Part shown: piece after piece, positions 17,483 to 26,166 of the stretch
Numbering within the stretch: position 1 is the stretch's first letter
Layout: each line of letters begins with the position of its first letter
Source of the DNA: Vulcanimicrobiota bacterium
GTDB taxonomy: Bacteria; Vulcanimicrobiota; Xenobia; Xenobiales; JADMJV01
DNA: 64,000 bases
Assembly (NCBI GenBank): GCA_017307785.1
Contig: JAFKGI010000007.1
Coordinates: 62,001 to 126,000 of the forward strand
Direction of reading: 5' to 3'
The notes under the pieces: generated by a model
Databases searched by the model: none
The model's input: the letters and a program-made list of their open reading frames with translations, nothing else
Told to the model about the DNA's origin: nothing
Made by a program: the position numbers and the translations under genes

Positions 17483-18484
17483 TCAGGCGCCGGTGGCCAT
17501 CGAGGCGATGTTTCCTATGGAGGGACGCAGCGCGAAGAATCCGCTGTTGACGATGCTTTCGCAAACCTCCACAACCCTCGGATGATAATGTTCAGTGCGC
17601 GCCCGAATCCGCATCAGCGCCGCGCCTTCGGAGCGGGTTCGCAGTGCCACCTGAGCAAATTCTCGGGCCAGGTGCAGCAAATGGCCGCCGACCTTCACCC
17701 GTGTTACGGCTAACAGACTCTCGACCGGCATGATTTTGCCCCAGGCCAAGTCCGGCTCGTAAAGCATTTCCACCAGTTCACCGATCCGAGCCAGTCGGGC
17801 CAGACCGTTGCACAGTCGAGACTCGTGCTCCCAAAGCGTCAGGGCCACAGTACTGTCGCAGGGCGCTCTGCCGTGGAGCTTTTTCTTCACCTCAGCGGGG
17901 GCCGAGCACCAGCCCAAACTCACCAGGGCAGCCGCCATTTCAAAATCGCCCGGCTTCGGCAACTTGAGGCCCAGAGCCAGCTGACGCACGAATCGAGAAA
18001 GCGGAAAAGAATGTCCGAAAAGTTGCTTCTCCAAAGAATACAGCTGAACGCTCATCATTTGCGCCAAAGGCTCCAGAGTGTCACGCTGATACTGATTTTG
18101 ACAGGAAAGCAAGCGGAAATACTGCTTGGAATCATTGATCGCCCGCTTCAAATCGTCCACCGAGCACTGCTTCGATAAGAATCGGTAGGCCACGCCTTCA
18201 TTGAGATAATGCAGTGCCGATTCAGGCCGACAGTCTTCGGAAATCAAGATGCCTAACGTATCCGGCGAGAATTCCCGGAGCCGCCGCAGGATGTCTACCC
18301 CGGTCAACCCGGGCATTTCCAGGTCTGTGACCACCACCGCGTATTGCTGTCCGGATAGTATCTTTGTCAGACCCGCTCGGGGCCCCTCGGCCACCTCGAT
18401 CTGAAACTCACCCTGCAAGGTGCGCTCGTAGGCTCTCAGAACTTGTGGCTCATCATCGATCAACAGGATCTTCAAATTGCTCAT
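17483..18484 (-). CDS. response regulator with degenerate HD-GYP-like output domain
   Basis: 333 residues. Residues 1-120 are a receiver domain: acidic pair D10/D11, phospho-acceptor Asp54 in VVTDLEMPGLTG, Ser82 and Lys105. The rest follows the helical pattern of RpfG-like HD-GYP proteins, but the HDIGK segment reads VSLGWCSAPAEV and no GYP loop is seen, so metal ligands for cyclic-di-GMP hydrolysis are missing. It should receive a phosphate and act through protein contacts rather than catalysis. An inverted repeat (ATACT-ACT-AGTAT) lies about 20 bases upstream of the start. No kinase gene is adjacent. Confidence 0.7.
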   Translation of the reverse strand: MSNLKILLIDDEPQVLRAYERTLQGEFQIEVAEGPRAGLTKILSGQQYAVVVTDLEMPGLTGVDILRRLREFSPDTLGILISEDCRPESALHYLNEGVAYRFLSKQCSVDDLKRAINDSKQYFRLLSCQNQYQRDTLEPLAQMMSVQLYSLEKQLFGHSFPLSRFVRQLALGLKLPKPGDFEMAAALVSLGWCSAPAEVKKKLHGRAPCDSTVALTLWEHESRLCNGLARLARIGELVEMLYEPDLAWGKIMPVESLLAVTRVKVGGHLLHLAREFAQVALRTRSEGAALMRIRARTEHYHPRVVEVCESIVNSGFFALRPSIGNIASMATGA

Positions 18485-18533
18485 AGCTGCAGTGCTTTCA
18501 TACTACTAGTATCGGGCGAGCAAATCCCGTCTT

Positions 18534-18566
18534 AAGGCTTTTTAACATTTTTTGGCCTTTTTTTTT
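18534..18566 (+). terminator. weak hairpin with nine-T run
   Basis: AAGGC and GCCTT can pair across a 16-base AT-rich loop, and nine T residues follow. It could be a weak terminator on the plus strand, but no plus-strand gene is seen to its left. The 116 bases between 18485 and 18600 hold no other signal I can name. Confidence 0.2.
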
Positions 18567-18600
18567 GGATTTTTCGGCCGACTGCATTTCGAGAATTTCG

Positions 18601-18789
18601 ATGAAAAGTCAATTCGATCCAATGGACTTGGGCGCGCCTGCTCGGCCGGAACAGCATCGCCGCGCCAGTAAACAGGCCCGTCAACGCCTCCAAAGCAGGC
18701 GGACGGCTGAGCATACGACACTGGCCAACCTGAGACAGCGGCGGGCATCTGGCTACAATTACGAGGCGAAATGGAAACTGCGTTTCTAA
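18601..18789 (+). CDS. possible small basic protein
   Basis: 62 residues, Arg/Gln-rich, amphipathic-helix-like in the middle, ending in GYNYEAKWKLRF. No ribosome binding site is obvious and no family is recognised. It fills an otherwise empty stretch between two divergent or convergent genes and overlaps the stop of 18786 by 4 bases. Coding status is uncertain. Confidence 0.35.
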   Translation: MKSQFDPMDLGAPARPEQHRRASKQARQRLQSRRTAEHTTLANLRQRRASGYNYEAKWKLRF

Positions 18790-19118
18790 AACTCCACCCG
18801 AGTGCCGTGATCCGGCATGACCTCAACCTGCTTACGCAAACTCCGCTCGAAATAGACGCAGCCACCGTGAGCCAGGATTTCGTCCACCCAGGCGCTGTCT
18901 CCCGGCCGGCACTGAGGCGGACTCTCCAGACAGTAGCTGCCCGGGCTCAAGCCCTCCACGCGAAAATGCCCGCCGACCACCGGAACCAGAGTTCGTTTCC
19001 CTGCCTCGGTATAAACAGCCACTTGAGGTCCAGGAGCCGTTCCCTCGATCCAACCGTCGGTCTGGGCCATTGCCTGCCCGCAGCCTAAAAACAGAAAGAA
19101 GCAAAGCGATCTCATCAT
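18786..19118 (-). CDS. small secreted protein with carboxypeptidase-regulatory-like fold
   Basis: 110 residues from the first of two adjacent ATGs. A signal peptide is clear (MRSLCFFLFLGCGQAMAQ, cleavage after AMA). The mature part, with VYTEAGKRTLVPVVGGHFRVEG followed by LSPGSYCLE, has the pattern of a carboxypeptidase regulatory-like or CNA-B beta-sandwich. Four cysteines may form disulphides. Function unknown; extracytoplasmic location is well supported. Quoted motifs are from residues about 2-17 and 40-65. Confidence 0.6.
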   Translation of the reverse strand: MMRSLCFFLFLGCGQAMAQTDGWIEGTAPGPQVAVYTEAGKRTLVPVVGGHFRVEGLSPGSYCLESPPQCRPGDSAWVDEILAHGGCVYFERSLRKQVEVMPDHGTRVEF

Positions 19119-19153
19119 AGCCGACCCGGTCGCCGAAAAGCGCCCCCTATTCC

Positions 19154-19540
19154 TTAGCGCTTGCGGGGAGGACGGGGAATGGAAACTTCGGGCCGATTCT
19201 TCTTGCGCGGCTTGGGGGGATGTTTGTAGACGGGTTTGGGTTCCGGCTCCGGCAACTTGGCCATGGCGGCGGCCTTCTTCTGGGCAATCTTTTCTAACGC
19301 GTTGTCCCGCTGTTCTTGCTTGGCACGGTTCTCGATGGTGGTGACCACCTCGGGTTCGGCCCGTCCAAAACGCTCCAGGTACAACTGAGCGATGCACTCC
19401 GCCACCGAGCCGTCGGTCACCTTGGCCAGCGAACGGGGAATGATCTCCAATTCGCGACCCATCTGTACCTGTGCGTGGGTAAGGCCATAGCGCTGGCGCA
19501 CCTCGACCCACTCACGTTCTTTGTTGTTCAGCTTAGCCAC
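19154..19540 (-). CDS. hypothetical protein with Lys/Pro-rich tail
   Basis: 128 residues from a GTG start. The N-terminal 60 residues look helical and helix-turn-helix-like (VEVRQRYGLTHAQVQMGREL), followed by a Lys/Ala coiled region and a tail rich in Pro, Lys and Arg (VYKHPPKPRKKNRPE). The basic tail suggests nucleic-acid or ribosome contact, which is inference. Divergent from the phosphatase gene at 19619. Confidence 0.5.
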   Translation of the reverse strand: MAKLNNKEREWVEVRQRYGLTHAQVQMGRELEIIPRSLAKVTDGSVAECIAQLYLERFGRAEPEVVTTIENRAKQEQRDNALEKIAQKKAAAMAKLPEPEPKPVYKHPPKPRKKNRPEVSIPRPPRKR

Positions 19541-19618
19541 GCCGAGCCTGTTCGCAGCCAGGATGGCGAATCCCGCTCAAAGAGGAATCTTCAGCGGCAA
19601 AGCGCAGCCGCCATCTGC

Positions 19619-20803
19619 ATGGATAGCAAACCCCGGCTGCTCATCGTCGACGATTCCCCCGGCAACATCCATGTGTTGGCCCATTACCTGACGCCCCTGT
19701 GCTCGGTCCAGACAGCGGGCTCCGGCGCCCAGGCTTTGGAAATGGTCAGGCTCGGCCCCCTTCCGGACTTGATCTTGCTCGACGTCAGCATGCCCGACAT
19801 CAGCGGATATGAAGTCTGCCGCCAGCTCAAAGAAGAGTCCTCAACCCGCTCCATCCCCGTGATCTTCGTCACCGGCATGACCGCGGTGGAGGATGAGAAA
19901 CGCGGCCTGGATCTGGGTGCCGTGGACTACATTTCCAAACCCTTCCACGAAGATCTGGTGCGCGCCCGGGTCAGCAACCACCTGGAGCTCAAGCGCCACC
20001 GCGACAACCTCGAAGAACTGGTCCGCCTGCGGTCCAGTCAGCTGGTTGAAGAGCAAAAAGCCCGCCACAAACTGGAAAGCGAACTCGACGTGGCCAGTCG
20101 CCTGCAACGCTCGATGCTGCCTGCTCCGCTGCGTTTCCCGTCCGCCAATCTGGAATTGGCCGGCTATCTGAGCGCCGCCCGGGCCGTCGGCGGCGATCTC
20201 TACGACTACTTTTTCCTTGACCCGGAAACGCTGTTTTTTATCGTGGGGGACGTATCGGACAAAGGAGTGGCCGCCGCGCTCTTCATGGTTCAGGTACGCG
20301 TTCTGCTCCGCGGCCTGGCCTCCAAAACCACCTCACCAGCCGAACTCTTACGCCAGCTCAACGACGAACTCTGCCTGGACAACCAGGAATGCATGTTTGT
20401 CACTCTGCTCTGCGGCCGTCTTTGCATCAACTCTCAAACTTTGCTACTGGCTCGCGGGGGCCACGAACATCCCATTCTCACCGTACCTGGCAGCTCCCCG
20501 ACCTATCTCGAGACACCGGGCGGTGCCGCCCTGGGACTGACCGAGCACCAGCAGTATCAGGACTTCCATTGCCCGTTTTTACCCGGACAATCCCTGATTC
20601 TCTACACCGACGGAGTGATCGAAGCCAGCGACGTCCACGGGCAACTCTACGGCGAGGAACGATTCCTGGAAAGTGCCGCACGCAGTCAGTCGTTTTCGGC
20701 CCGTCGGACACTGGAGTCCCTCCGCCAGGACCTGGCCGCTTTCGTCGGCTCGGCCGAACCGTCCGACGATGTCACCATCCTGATCTTGAAAGCGCCTCTT
20801 TGA
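19619..20803 (+). CDS. response regulator with SpoIIE-type PP2C phosphatase
   Basis: 394 residues from the ATG at 19619. Residues 1-125 are a receiver domain (LLIVDDSPGN, LDVSMPDISG, KPF). A coiled-coil linker (LEELVRLRSSQLVEEQKARH) leads to a PP2C/SpoIIE domain with the Asp motifs AVGGDLYDYF, VGDVSDKGVAAALFM, LYTDGVIEA and SDDVTILIL. This is the RsbU/RssB-like architecture that dephosphorylates an anti-sigma-factor antagonist when the receiver is phosphorylated. No antagonist or kinase gene lies nearby. An open frame extends upstream, but it would overlap the divergent gene. Confidence 0.88.
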   Translation: MDSKPRLLIVDDSPGNIHVLAHYLTPLCSVQTAGSGAQALEMVRLGPLPDLILLDVSMPDISGYEVCRQLKEESSTRSIPVIFVTGMTAVEDEKRGLDLGAVDYISKPFHEDLVRARVSNHLELKRHRDNLEELVRLRSSQLVEEQKARHKLESELDVASRLQRSMLPAPLRFPSANLELAGYLSAARAVGGDLYDYFFLDPETLFFIVGDVSDKGVAAALFMVQVRVLLRGLASKTTSPAELLRQLNDELCLDNQECMFVTLLCGRLCINSQTLLLARGGHEHPILTVPGSSPTYLETPGGAALGLTEHQQYQDFHCPFLPGQSLILYTDGVIEASDVHGQLYGEERFLESAARSQSFSARRTLESLRQDLAAFVGSAEPSDDVTILILKAPL

Positions 20804-20897
20804 CTGCACGGAATAGTTCATCGCCCGCGTGGACGCCAGACGGAACTCGTAAGCGACCTGTCCTGGAGGATTCTGTCAGGTTCAGCGGCAATCTCTG

Positions 20898-22145
20898 ATG
20901 GTGTCGAAGACCCTGCTCCTCTTGCTGCTGACCGCCAGTTTGCTGCTCCCTGGCTGCGGCTCCTCTCCTGCCGCCGCCCTCCCCTCGTCCCCAGCGGGAA
21001 CCCCCAGCGCAGCCTCTCTGCAGAAGATCAGCGACCAGGGCTGGGCCCAGATCTCCAAAGGCCGGGCCGATTTTCGGGGCTCCCTGGTGCTCCACATCGA
21101 GTCGCTGGCTGGAAGCTACACGGTAAGTTCGGGCGACGCCATCCATGACCCCGACAACGTAAAAACTCGGATGGCCAGCAACACCAAGAATTTCACCGCT
21201 TGCGCCATCATGCTGCTGGAGCAAGAAGGCAGACTGAAGATTGACGACTCGATCGACCGGTACCTGCCGCAAACACCCGAGTATCAAATCCCCAACCGCA
21301 AAGAAATCACCATTCGCCAGCTCCTGGGCCATCGCGGGGGTGTCTTCGACTTGACCAACGCTCCCGTCCCCGCCGGCCTGGCCCAACCCTACGCGGGTCA
21401 ACGCTACTTCGAGTATCTCTATGCACTTCCAGGAAATGCCGAGCACACCGTCTCTTTCGACGAAATGTTCGGAGTCATCGCTACCAATCGGCTCTCGCTT
21501 TCCGAGCCCGGGCTGCGCTACCAGTATTCCAACGGCGGCTATTCTCTGCTGGCCAAAATCGTCGAACAAGTCTCAGGCCTGCCCTACCACGAATTTCTCC
21601 AGCAGCGTTTTTTCGCCCCTCACGGCTTCAGCCACACCAGTCTGCCTCACCTGGGCAGCGACCAGACTCCACAGGCCCCTTTCCTGCGCGGCTACGCCTA
21701 CGTGGCACCGCCCGACGGTTCGGTCGATATCACTCGGACCAATCCGTCGGGGCAGGTCGGCGCCGGCAATCTGGTGTCCAGCGCTCACGAGCTGGCACAG
21801 TGGTATCGTCTGCTCTTCACGGGGGGTCTGGGTCTCTCGCGGACGACGGTCGCTCGCATGATGGACACACTGCCCAACGACCAGATTTCGCGCTTTTACG
21901 GCCTGGGCGTCGTCTACACACCGGGTCTGGGCTATGGCCACGATGGCACCCTGCCGGGAGCCGTCAGCACCTGTCGCTATGATCCCGACAGCGGAACCGT
22001 CGTCGTGATCTACTCCAACACTCTGGACACCACCGACATGGCTGGGGAAGTCTTTGGCCTCTACGACATCGCCGCCGAGGCCAAAGGACTGATGGAAGGG
22101 CGACACATCGACAACAGCGAGTTCCGCTCCGGCTATCACCCCTGA
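20898..22145 (+). CDS. lipoprotein serine hydrolase, beta-lactamase class C/PBP4* family
   Basis: 415 residues. The signal peptide ends in a lipobox (LLLPGC, Cys about residue 20), so it should be a lipoprotein. The catalytic set is complete: SxxK as S-N-T-K within MASNTKNFTA, Tyr-Ser-Asn in RYQYSNGGY, and HDG in GYGHDGTLPGA replacing the KTG motif, as in this family. Members are D-aminopeptidases, esterases or peptidoglycan carboxypeptidases as well as beta-lactamases, and the sequence does not decide between these. Confidence 0.88.
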   Translation: MVSKTLLLLLLTASLLLPGCGSSPAAALPSSPAGTPSAASLQKISDQGWAQISKGRADFRGSLVLHIESLAGSYTVSSGDAIHDPDNVKTRMASNTKNFTACAIMLLEQEGRLKIDDSIDRYLPQTPEYQIPNRKEITIRQLLGHRGGVFDLTNAPVPAGLAQPYAGQRYFEYLYALPGNAEHTVSFDEMFGVIATNRLSLSEPGLRYQYSNGGYSLLAKIVEQVSGLPYHEFLQQRFFAPHGFSHTSLPHLGSDQTPQAPFLRGYAYVAPPDGSVDITRTNPSGQVGAGNLVSSAHELAQWYRLLFTGGLGLSRTTVARMMDTLPNDQISRFYGLGVVYTPGLGYGHDGTLPGAVSTCRYDPDSGTVVVIYSNTLDTTDMAGEVFGLYDIAAEAKGLMEGRHIDNSEFRSGYHP

Positions 22146-22151
22146 TGCAAG

Positions 22152-22736
22152 CTACAGCTGCAAATTTAGAATCTTAAGCAGCCCGTTGCGGTCCTTGACT
22201 CCGTAACAGGTAAAAAGACTCCGCAATTCCATTTTCACGGAGCTCAGAGAAAGATGAACCGATTCGGCGATCTCCTGATTGCTCAAGCCTCGACGCAGAC
22301 CGTCTAAAATCGCGTCCTGCCGATTCTCCATCGCGCCACCCTGCAAAAAGCTCGGGGCCACTCGACGGTCCATATACAGACAACCGAAGCGCGCGGCCAG
22401 GGTCGCTGCCACCACTTCTTCCGGCTGCGCGTCCTTCACCACGAAAGCCCGCACTCCCAGGCGCACCGCCCGCCGCACCAGGCCTGGATCGCTGTGCATG
22501 CTCAAAATCATCAAGTGCAGGCCAGGGTACAATTGACGCAATTTGCCGGCCAGCTCTAACCCATCCGCTTCCCCCAGCATTGCATCCACCACCACCAGGT
22601 CCCAGGCTTCCGCGGCCGCCAACTGCAAAGCCTCGCGAAGGTCTCCCGCTTCGCCAATCTTCTCCCAGTACGGACGAAGCACTCGGGCAAGTCCCGAGCG
22701 AACCACCGGGTGGTCATCCACCAGCAAGATTTTCAA
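22152..22736 (-). CDS. NarL/FixJ-type response regulator
   Basis: 194 residues. Receiver domain with DD at 7-8, Asp51 in VVVDAMLGEADG, Ser/Thr switch in LSMHSD and Lys at FVVKDA. The C-terminal LuxR-type helix-turn-helix is visible (GLSNQEIAESVHLSLSSVK), though the segment before it is short. It should bind DNA when phosphorylated. No sensor kinase is next to it. Convergent with the hydrolase gene. Confidence 0.85.
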   Translation of the reverse strand: MKILLVDDHPVVRSGLARVLRPYWEKIGEAGDLREALQLAAAEAWDLVVVDAMLGEADGLELAGKLRQLYPGLHLMILSMHSDPGLVRRAVRLGVRAFVVKDAQPEEVVAATLAARFGCLYMDRRVAPSFLQGGAMENRQDAILDGLRRGLSNQEIAESVHLSLSSVKMELRSLFTCYGVKDRNGLLKILNLQL

Positions 22737-22787
22737 GGAAGCTCCTCCTCAAGGACAGTCCCCGCGCCCCAGCGAATCGCCGGCCCC

Positions 22788-23153
22788 ATGCGAAAACTGT
22801 TTCTTTTTCTAGCCCTCTCCCTGGCGGCCGCGGCCGATCCCCTCCAGGTTGTCTCTCTCAAGTTCACGCAGCAGCAGGGCCAGGCCGGCGATAAACTGTC
22901 GGGACGAGCCACTCTGAGCGCTCCCGCTCCAGCCGGCGGCACCACCCTGATCTTTGAACCCGCCTTCAAACTGGAAATCCCCATGACCGTGCAGGTGCCG
23001 GCCGGCGAGACTTCCGTCGATTTCCCGGTCAAAATCATCGACTACCGCGTCTTCCGCCGCGACAGCGCCGCCAAGACCCACGTCACCATCATGCTGGACG
23101 GCAAAGAATACGAATTTCCCGGACCCATCGTCGACGAAGCCCCGGCTCCTTAG
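22788..23153 (+). CDS. small secreted protein, Ig-like beta domain
   Basis: 121 residues. Signal peptide MRKLFLFLALSLAAAADP; the mature part consists of alternating beta-strand-like segments (VVSLKFTQQQ, GRATLSAPAPAGGTTL, VTIMLDGKEYEF) consistent with one Ig-like or CHU_C-like domain. No catalytic residues. The ATG at 22788 was chosen because the signal peptide starts there. Overlaps the convergent GST gene by 4 bases. Confidence 0.65.
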   Translation: MRKLFLFLALSLAAAADPLQVVSLKFTQQQGQAGDKLSGRATLSAPAPAGGTTLIFEPAFKLEIPMTVQVPAGETSVDFPVKIIDYRVFRRDSAAKTHVTIMLDGKEYEFPGPIVDEAPAP

Positions 23154-23785
23154 CCGTTGATCGCCAGCTGAGCCGCGAACGCGCGTTGATACGCGGGACG
23201 AGCCTCGCCACGAGCTACGTAGGCGGCCAGGGTGGGGAACTCGTCGAGAAGTCCGGAGGGCCTCAGCCGCAGCAAAACCGATACCATCATCAGGTCTGCG
23301 GCACTAAAGTCGACATCCAGCCACTCGGCCGCCCCCAGATGGGCCACCAGTTGCATCAGACGCACCCGCACCCGGTCCTGAACCAGCGGCAGTCGCTCCT
23401 GGCTCCAGGGCTTGTCCTTCTCGAGAATCACCGACAGCGATAGGTCCAGAATGGGAGGCTCCACCGTATTCAGGGCCGCGAAAATCCAGCTGACCGCTCG
23501 CGCCCGTGCATCCGCATCCGCAGGCAGCAGGCCCACATAGTGCGTAGCAATGTGGAACACGATGGCGCCCGTTTCGAACAGCGCCAGTCCCCCCTGTTCG
23601 AAGGTGGGAATTTGACCGAACGGATGAATGGCCAGGTGAGCCGGTTCCTTCAGGGCCGCAAAGGATAGCAAGCGAACTTCATAGGGCTGTCCCACTTCCT
23701 CCAACGCCCAGCGCACCCGCGTATCGCGTGCCAGGCCCTTGCCGCCGTCGGGTGATTTCTCGAAAGCCGTAATGGTAATACTCAT
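23150..23785 (-). CDS. glutathione S-transferase family protein
   Basis: 211 residues. The N-terminal thioredoxin-like domain contains the cis-proline region FGQIPTFEQGGLALFETGAI, where the E-T pair binds the gamma-glutamyl group of glutathione. The C-terminal domain is helical, with FSAADLMMVSVLLRL at the usual N-capping position. Conjugation, reduction or isomerisation of an unknown substrate. The GAAGG before the start serves as ribosome binding site. Confidence 0.88.
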   Translation of the reverse strand: MSITITAFEKSPDGGKGLARDTRVRWALEEVGQPYEVRLLSFAALKEPAHLAIHPFGQIPTFEQGGLALFETGAIVFHIATHYVGLLPADADARARAVSWIFAALNTVEPPILDLSLSVILEKDKPWSQERLPLVQDRVRVRLMQLVAHLGAAEWLDVDFSAADLMMVSVLLRLRPSGLLDEFPTLAAYVARGEARPAYQRAFAAQLAING

Positions 23786-23844
23786 ACCGACGCCTTCGGA
23801 AAGGAATGCGACCCTCCCCCATCAGCGACGCACGGGAAGCTTGT

Positions 23845-24486
23845 CTAGACGGCCAGAAGCTGTCCAGGCTGAACTCGACTCGAAAGAGTCCCCAGGTAGT
23901 AATCGACGATGGCCACTTGAGCGGGGCTGGAGCCGATGAAGTCGATGCCGAGTTCGTAGGCAAGGCCGTCCGCGCTGCCGGTGCACGAGAGCACTCGACC
24001 CCTGGCCGTGATGCTGGGCAGCCCGCCCATATCCGTCTGCAAAATCAGGTCCAGGGACATTCCTACTTCGACTGGACCCGTGCAACGCAGACGCAGACCG
24101 TGACTGGACATATCGACGGTCACGCCCTGACGACCGGGGATTTCCTGGCTGGCTGCCTTCAGGCAAACCAGCTGGCGAATGCTACGGCGACCCAACTTAC
24201 CCAGGTCGGGACGGACGGCGAAGCTATACAGCAGGTCTTCTAATTGCTCCAGATGCAGCGGTTCCAGGCCCAGTGTGGCGGAAATCCGGTAACCCTTGCC
24301 CATCGAATTGGAGCGACTGCTGACGACCGTCACGGGAACGTCGACGTGACCGGCTTCGTGGTCCACCAGGCGAATGCGGACCGTCTGCTTGCTCCCCACA
24401 GCCTTGGCGCGCGAACTCAGAAAGGTCAGCGTCGCCTCGCTCATTTCAAAAAAGCTAACCACCTCAGGAGCGAACAAGTTTAACAC
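23845..24486 (-). CDS. PilZ-domain protein (probable cyclic-di-GMP receptor)
   Basis: 213 residues from a GTG; an ATG 14 codons later is a possible alternative. The N-terminal half resembles a YcgR-like beta domain. The C-terminal half has the PilZ signature: RRSIR (RxxxR) followed by DMSSHG (DxSxxG), with GLAYELGIDFIG closing the barrel. It should bind cyclic-di-GMP. No GGDEF or active EAL/HD-GYP gene is seen in the window. Confidence 0.78.
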   Translation of the reverse strand: MLNLFAPEVVSFFEMSEATLTFLSSRAKAVGSKQTVRIRLVDHEAGHVDVPVTVVSSRSNSMGKGYRISATLGLEPLHLEQLEDLLYSFAVRPDLGKLGRRSIRQLVCLKAASQEIPGRQGVTVDMSSHGLRLRCTGPVEVGMSLDLILQTDMGGLPSITARGRVLSCTGSADGLAYELGIDFIGSSPAQVAIVDYYLGTLSSRVQPGQLLAV

Positions 24487-24665
24487 GGATACATCCAGCT
24501 TTCCACAGCGTTTCTCAGCGTCCCCGACTCCACTAGCTTAGCGAGGCGGTAGGGTAATTCCCAGGGGCATTTGGGCCGGGGTCCCTAGAGCAAGTTGACT
24601 AGTCCGACCTGGGAACTTGCACTCAGGTACATGTGGCGCACTCTACGAAATGGTTCTAGCATAGG

Positions 24666-25112
24666 CTAGTCGGTTAAGGTCAGCGTTCCCTGGGCGGCAT
24701 TGACGCGCACGCAACGCCCGCCCGAGCGAAAGACTTCTTCCTCTCCCTCCCGTCGGTAGGACAAATCGAAATGGCCCATCTGATACGGCTGACAGGCGGG
24801 GGGCGAAAGCTCGAGCCATTCGTATTGATGCACGCCTTTGGCATCGAGGGAGACCAACTGCCCTTCGGCCTTCTCCATGGTCCCCGTCAATTTGGAAAAA
24901 TGATTGTATCCGTAGGCTTCGTGGTGACGAACGTAGGCGTCGCTCAAGTCGACGCTTTCAGAAGCAGGATTGCGATCCGACTTGCCATTGTCGGCTTGAG
25001 ACAGGGCCGAAGCCGCCAGCTCGACATCCAGCTGAATGCGCCGGGCCTGGCGATGGGCGTCGCGCTGTTGCGGGGTTTCTACCTCAAAATTGCGGGCGAT
25101 CGATAATTGCAT
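24666..25112 (-). CDS. hypothetical protein
   Basis: 148 residues, soluble, polar, without signal peptide. N-terminal half is helical and Gln/Arg/Asp-rich; the C-terminal half looks like beta strands (QYEWLELSPPA, GHFDLSYRREG, CVRVNAAQGTLTLTD). Divergent from the small-protein gene at 25227, with the GTTAACA element between them. No family recognised. The 179 bases downstream (24487-24665) hold no feature I can name. Confidence 0.55.
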   Translation of the reverse strand: MQLSIARNFEVETPQQRDAHRQARRIQLDVELAASALSQADNGKSDRNPASESVDLSDAYVRHHEAYGYNHFSKLTGTMEKAEGQLVSLDAKGVHQYEWLELSPPACQPYQMGHFDLSYRREGEEEVFRSGGRCVRVNAAQGTLTLTD

Positions 25113-25166
25113 GCCCCCACTCTCGCAGACCGCCCTGAAAAATCTCTAGCGAGTGAAACTCAAAAC

Positions 25167-25190
25167 GTTAACATGGGCCCTGAAATTTTC
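25167..25190 (+). promoter_or_regulatory. GTTAACA-N4-CCCTGAAATTT element
   Basis: GTTAACA, four bases, then CCCTGAAATTT. Nearly the same string occurs at 42918-42941. It lies between the divergent genes at 24666 and 25227. A regulator site is inferred from recurrence only. Confidence 0.35.
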
Positions 25191-25214
25191 CTGAAAAAAG
25201 CTCGTTCCTACGCC

Positions 25215-25226
25215 TAACCTGCAGTT
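25215..25226 (+). promoter_or_regulatory. -10-like hexamer of a leaderless start
   Basis: TAACCT, six bases, ATG at 25227; no Shine-Dalgarno sequence. Confidence 0.4.
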
Positions 25227-26033
25227 ATGAGCATCATCACCGCCAACAACAGCAGCACCCCTTCCTATGGCGCCAGCCGCCCGACCGTCCCGACCGCGAC
25301 CCAAAGTATCCTGGAGGCTCCGGTGGATTCTTTCCAGGCCAGCACTCCCTCGGAGGACCCTGGACTCGGACTGCGCGGACGCATGCCCGGCTACCAGACC
25401 ATGACGACTCCGGCCGGTGGGCCCTGGACCAAGGCTTTAGGAGCCGGCAGCAGTCTCTGGAGCGTTGCCAGCGGAACCCTGGAAATGGGACAGGGCGCCC
25501 ACGAATTGGAAAACGGTCGGCTGCTCGACGGCGGCGTCCATCTGGTCAGTGGAGACGCGAAAGTGGTCGGTGGTCTGGGCACCGGCCTGGCCACCTTCGG
25601 GGTGGGTGGAACGGCCATGAAATTCGTCGGTCCGGGTGCTTTCGGAGTGGGCGCCATGGCCGAGGGCACGGGAGATATCGTCAAAGGCTGGCAGCAGGGC
25701 GACGACCAGCTGATGCGCGACGGCGGCCTCAAAACGGCCGGCGGTTCTTTTATGCTGGCCGGAGCCGTCAGCCTCAACCCGGTTCTGGTGGGAGCCGGAG
25801 CAGTCACCTACTCGGCGGGCTGGATCGACGAAAACAAAGAACCGATTGCCCAAGGCATGCTGGAATCGGGCAATACCCTGCGCGAGGTGGGTAACCAGGT
25901 CGGTCTCCCCTCGGTGGGCCAGGTAGCCGGTCGCGGGGCGGATTACGTGGTCGACAAACTGGCCGACGCCGGCGGAGTCATCGACCGCTGGCAAACCTCC
26001 GCGTGGAACGGGATCACCAGCTTCTTCGAATAG
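25227..26033 (+). CDS. glycine-rich protein with disordered N-terminus
   Basis: 268 residues. Residues 1-50 are Ser/Thr/Pro-rich with the motif PVDSFQAS; residues 60-215 are Gly/Ala-rich with repeated hydrophobic stretches (GGLGTGLATFGVGG, GPGAFGVGAMAEGTG, GGSFMLAGAVSLNPVLVGAG). The C-terminus (220-268) is helical and more polar. No Sec signal peptide. The design matches the proteins at 1045 and 41519. A membrane-active or secreted role is possible but unproven. Confidence 0.6.
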   Translation: MSIITANNSSTPSYGASRPTVPTATQSILEAPVDSFQASTPSEDPGLGLRGRMPGYQTMTTPAGGPWTKALGAGSSLWSVASGTLEMGQGAHELENGRLLDGGVHLVSGDAKVVGGLGTGLATFGVGGTAMKFVGPGAFGVGAMAEGTGDIVKGWQQGDDQLMRDGGLKTAGGSFMLAGAVSLNPVLVGAGAVTYSAGWIDENKEPIAQGMLESGNTLREVGNQVGLPSVGQVAGRGADYVVDKLADAGGVIDRWQTSAWNGITSFFE

Positions 26034-26166
26034 CCGGCTTCGCGTTGTTTCGAAGGGAGGGGAGGATATCTCTGCAGTAGCGTAAAAGGCCAAAGAATCA
26101 CAAACCGCTTGAATCCAAGCTTCTTCTTATGGGTGCCTGGCTCTTCGCCGAAACGAGGTACCTGCC

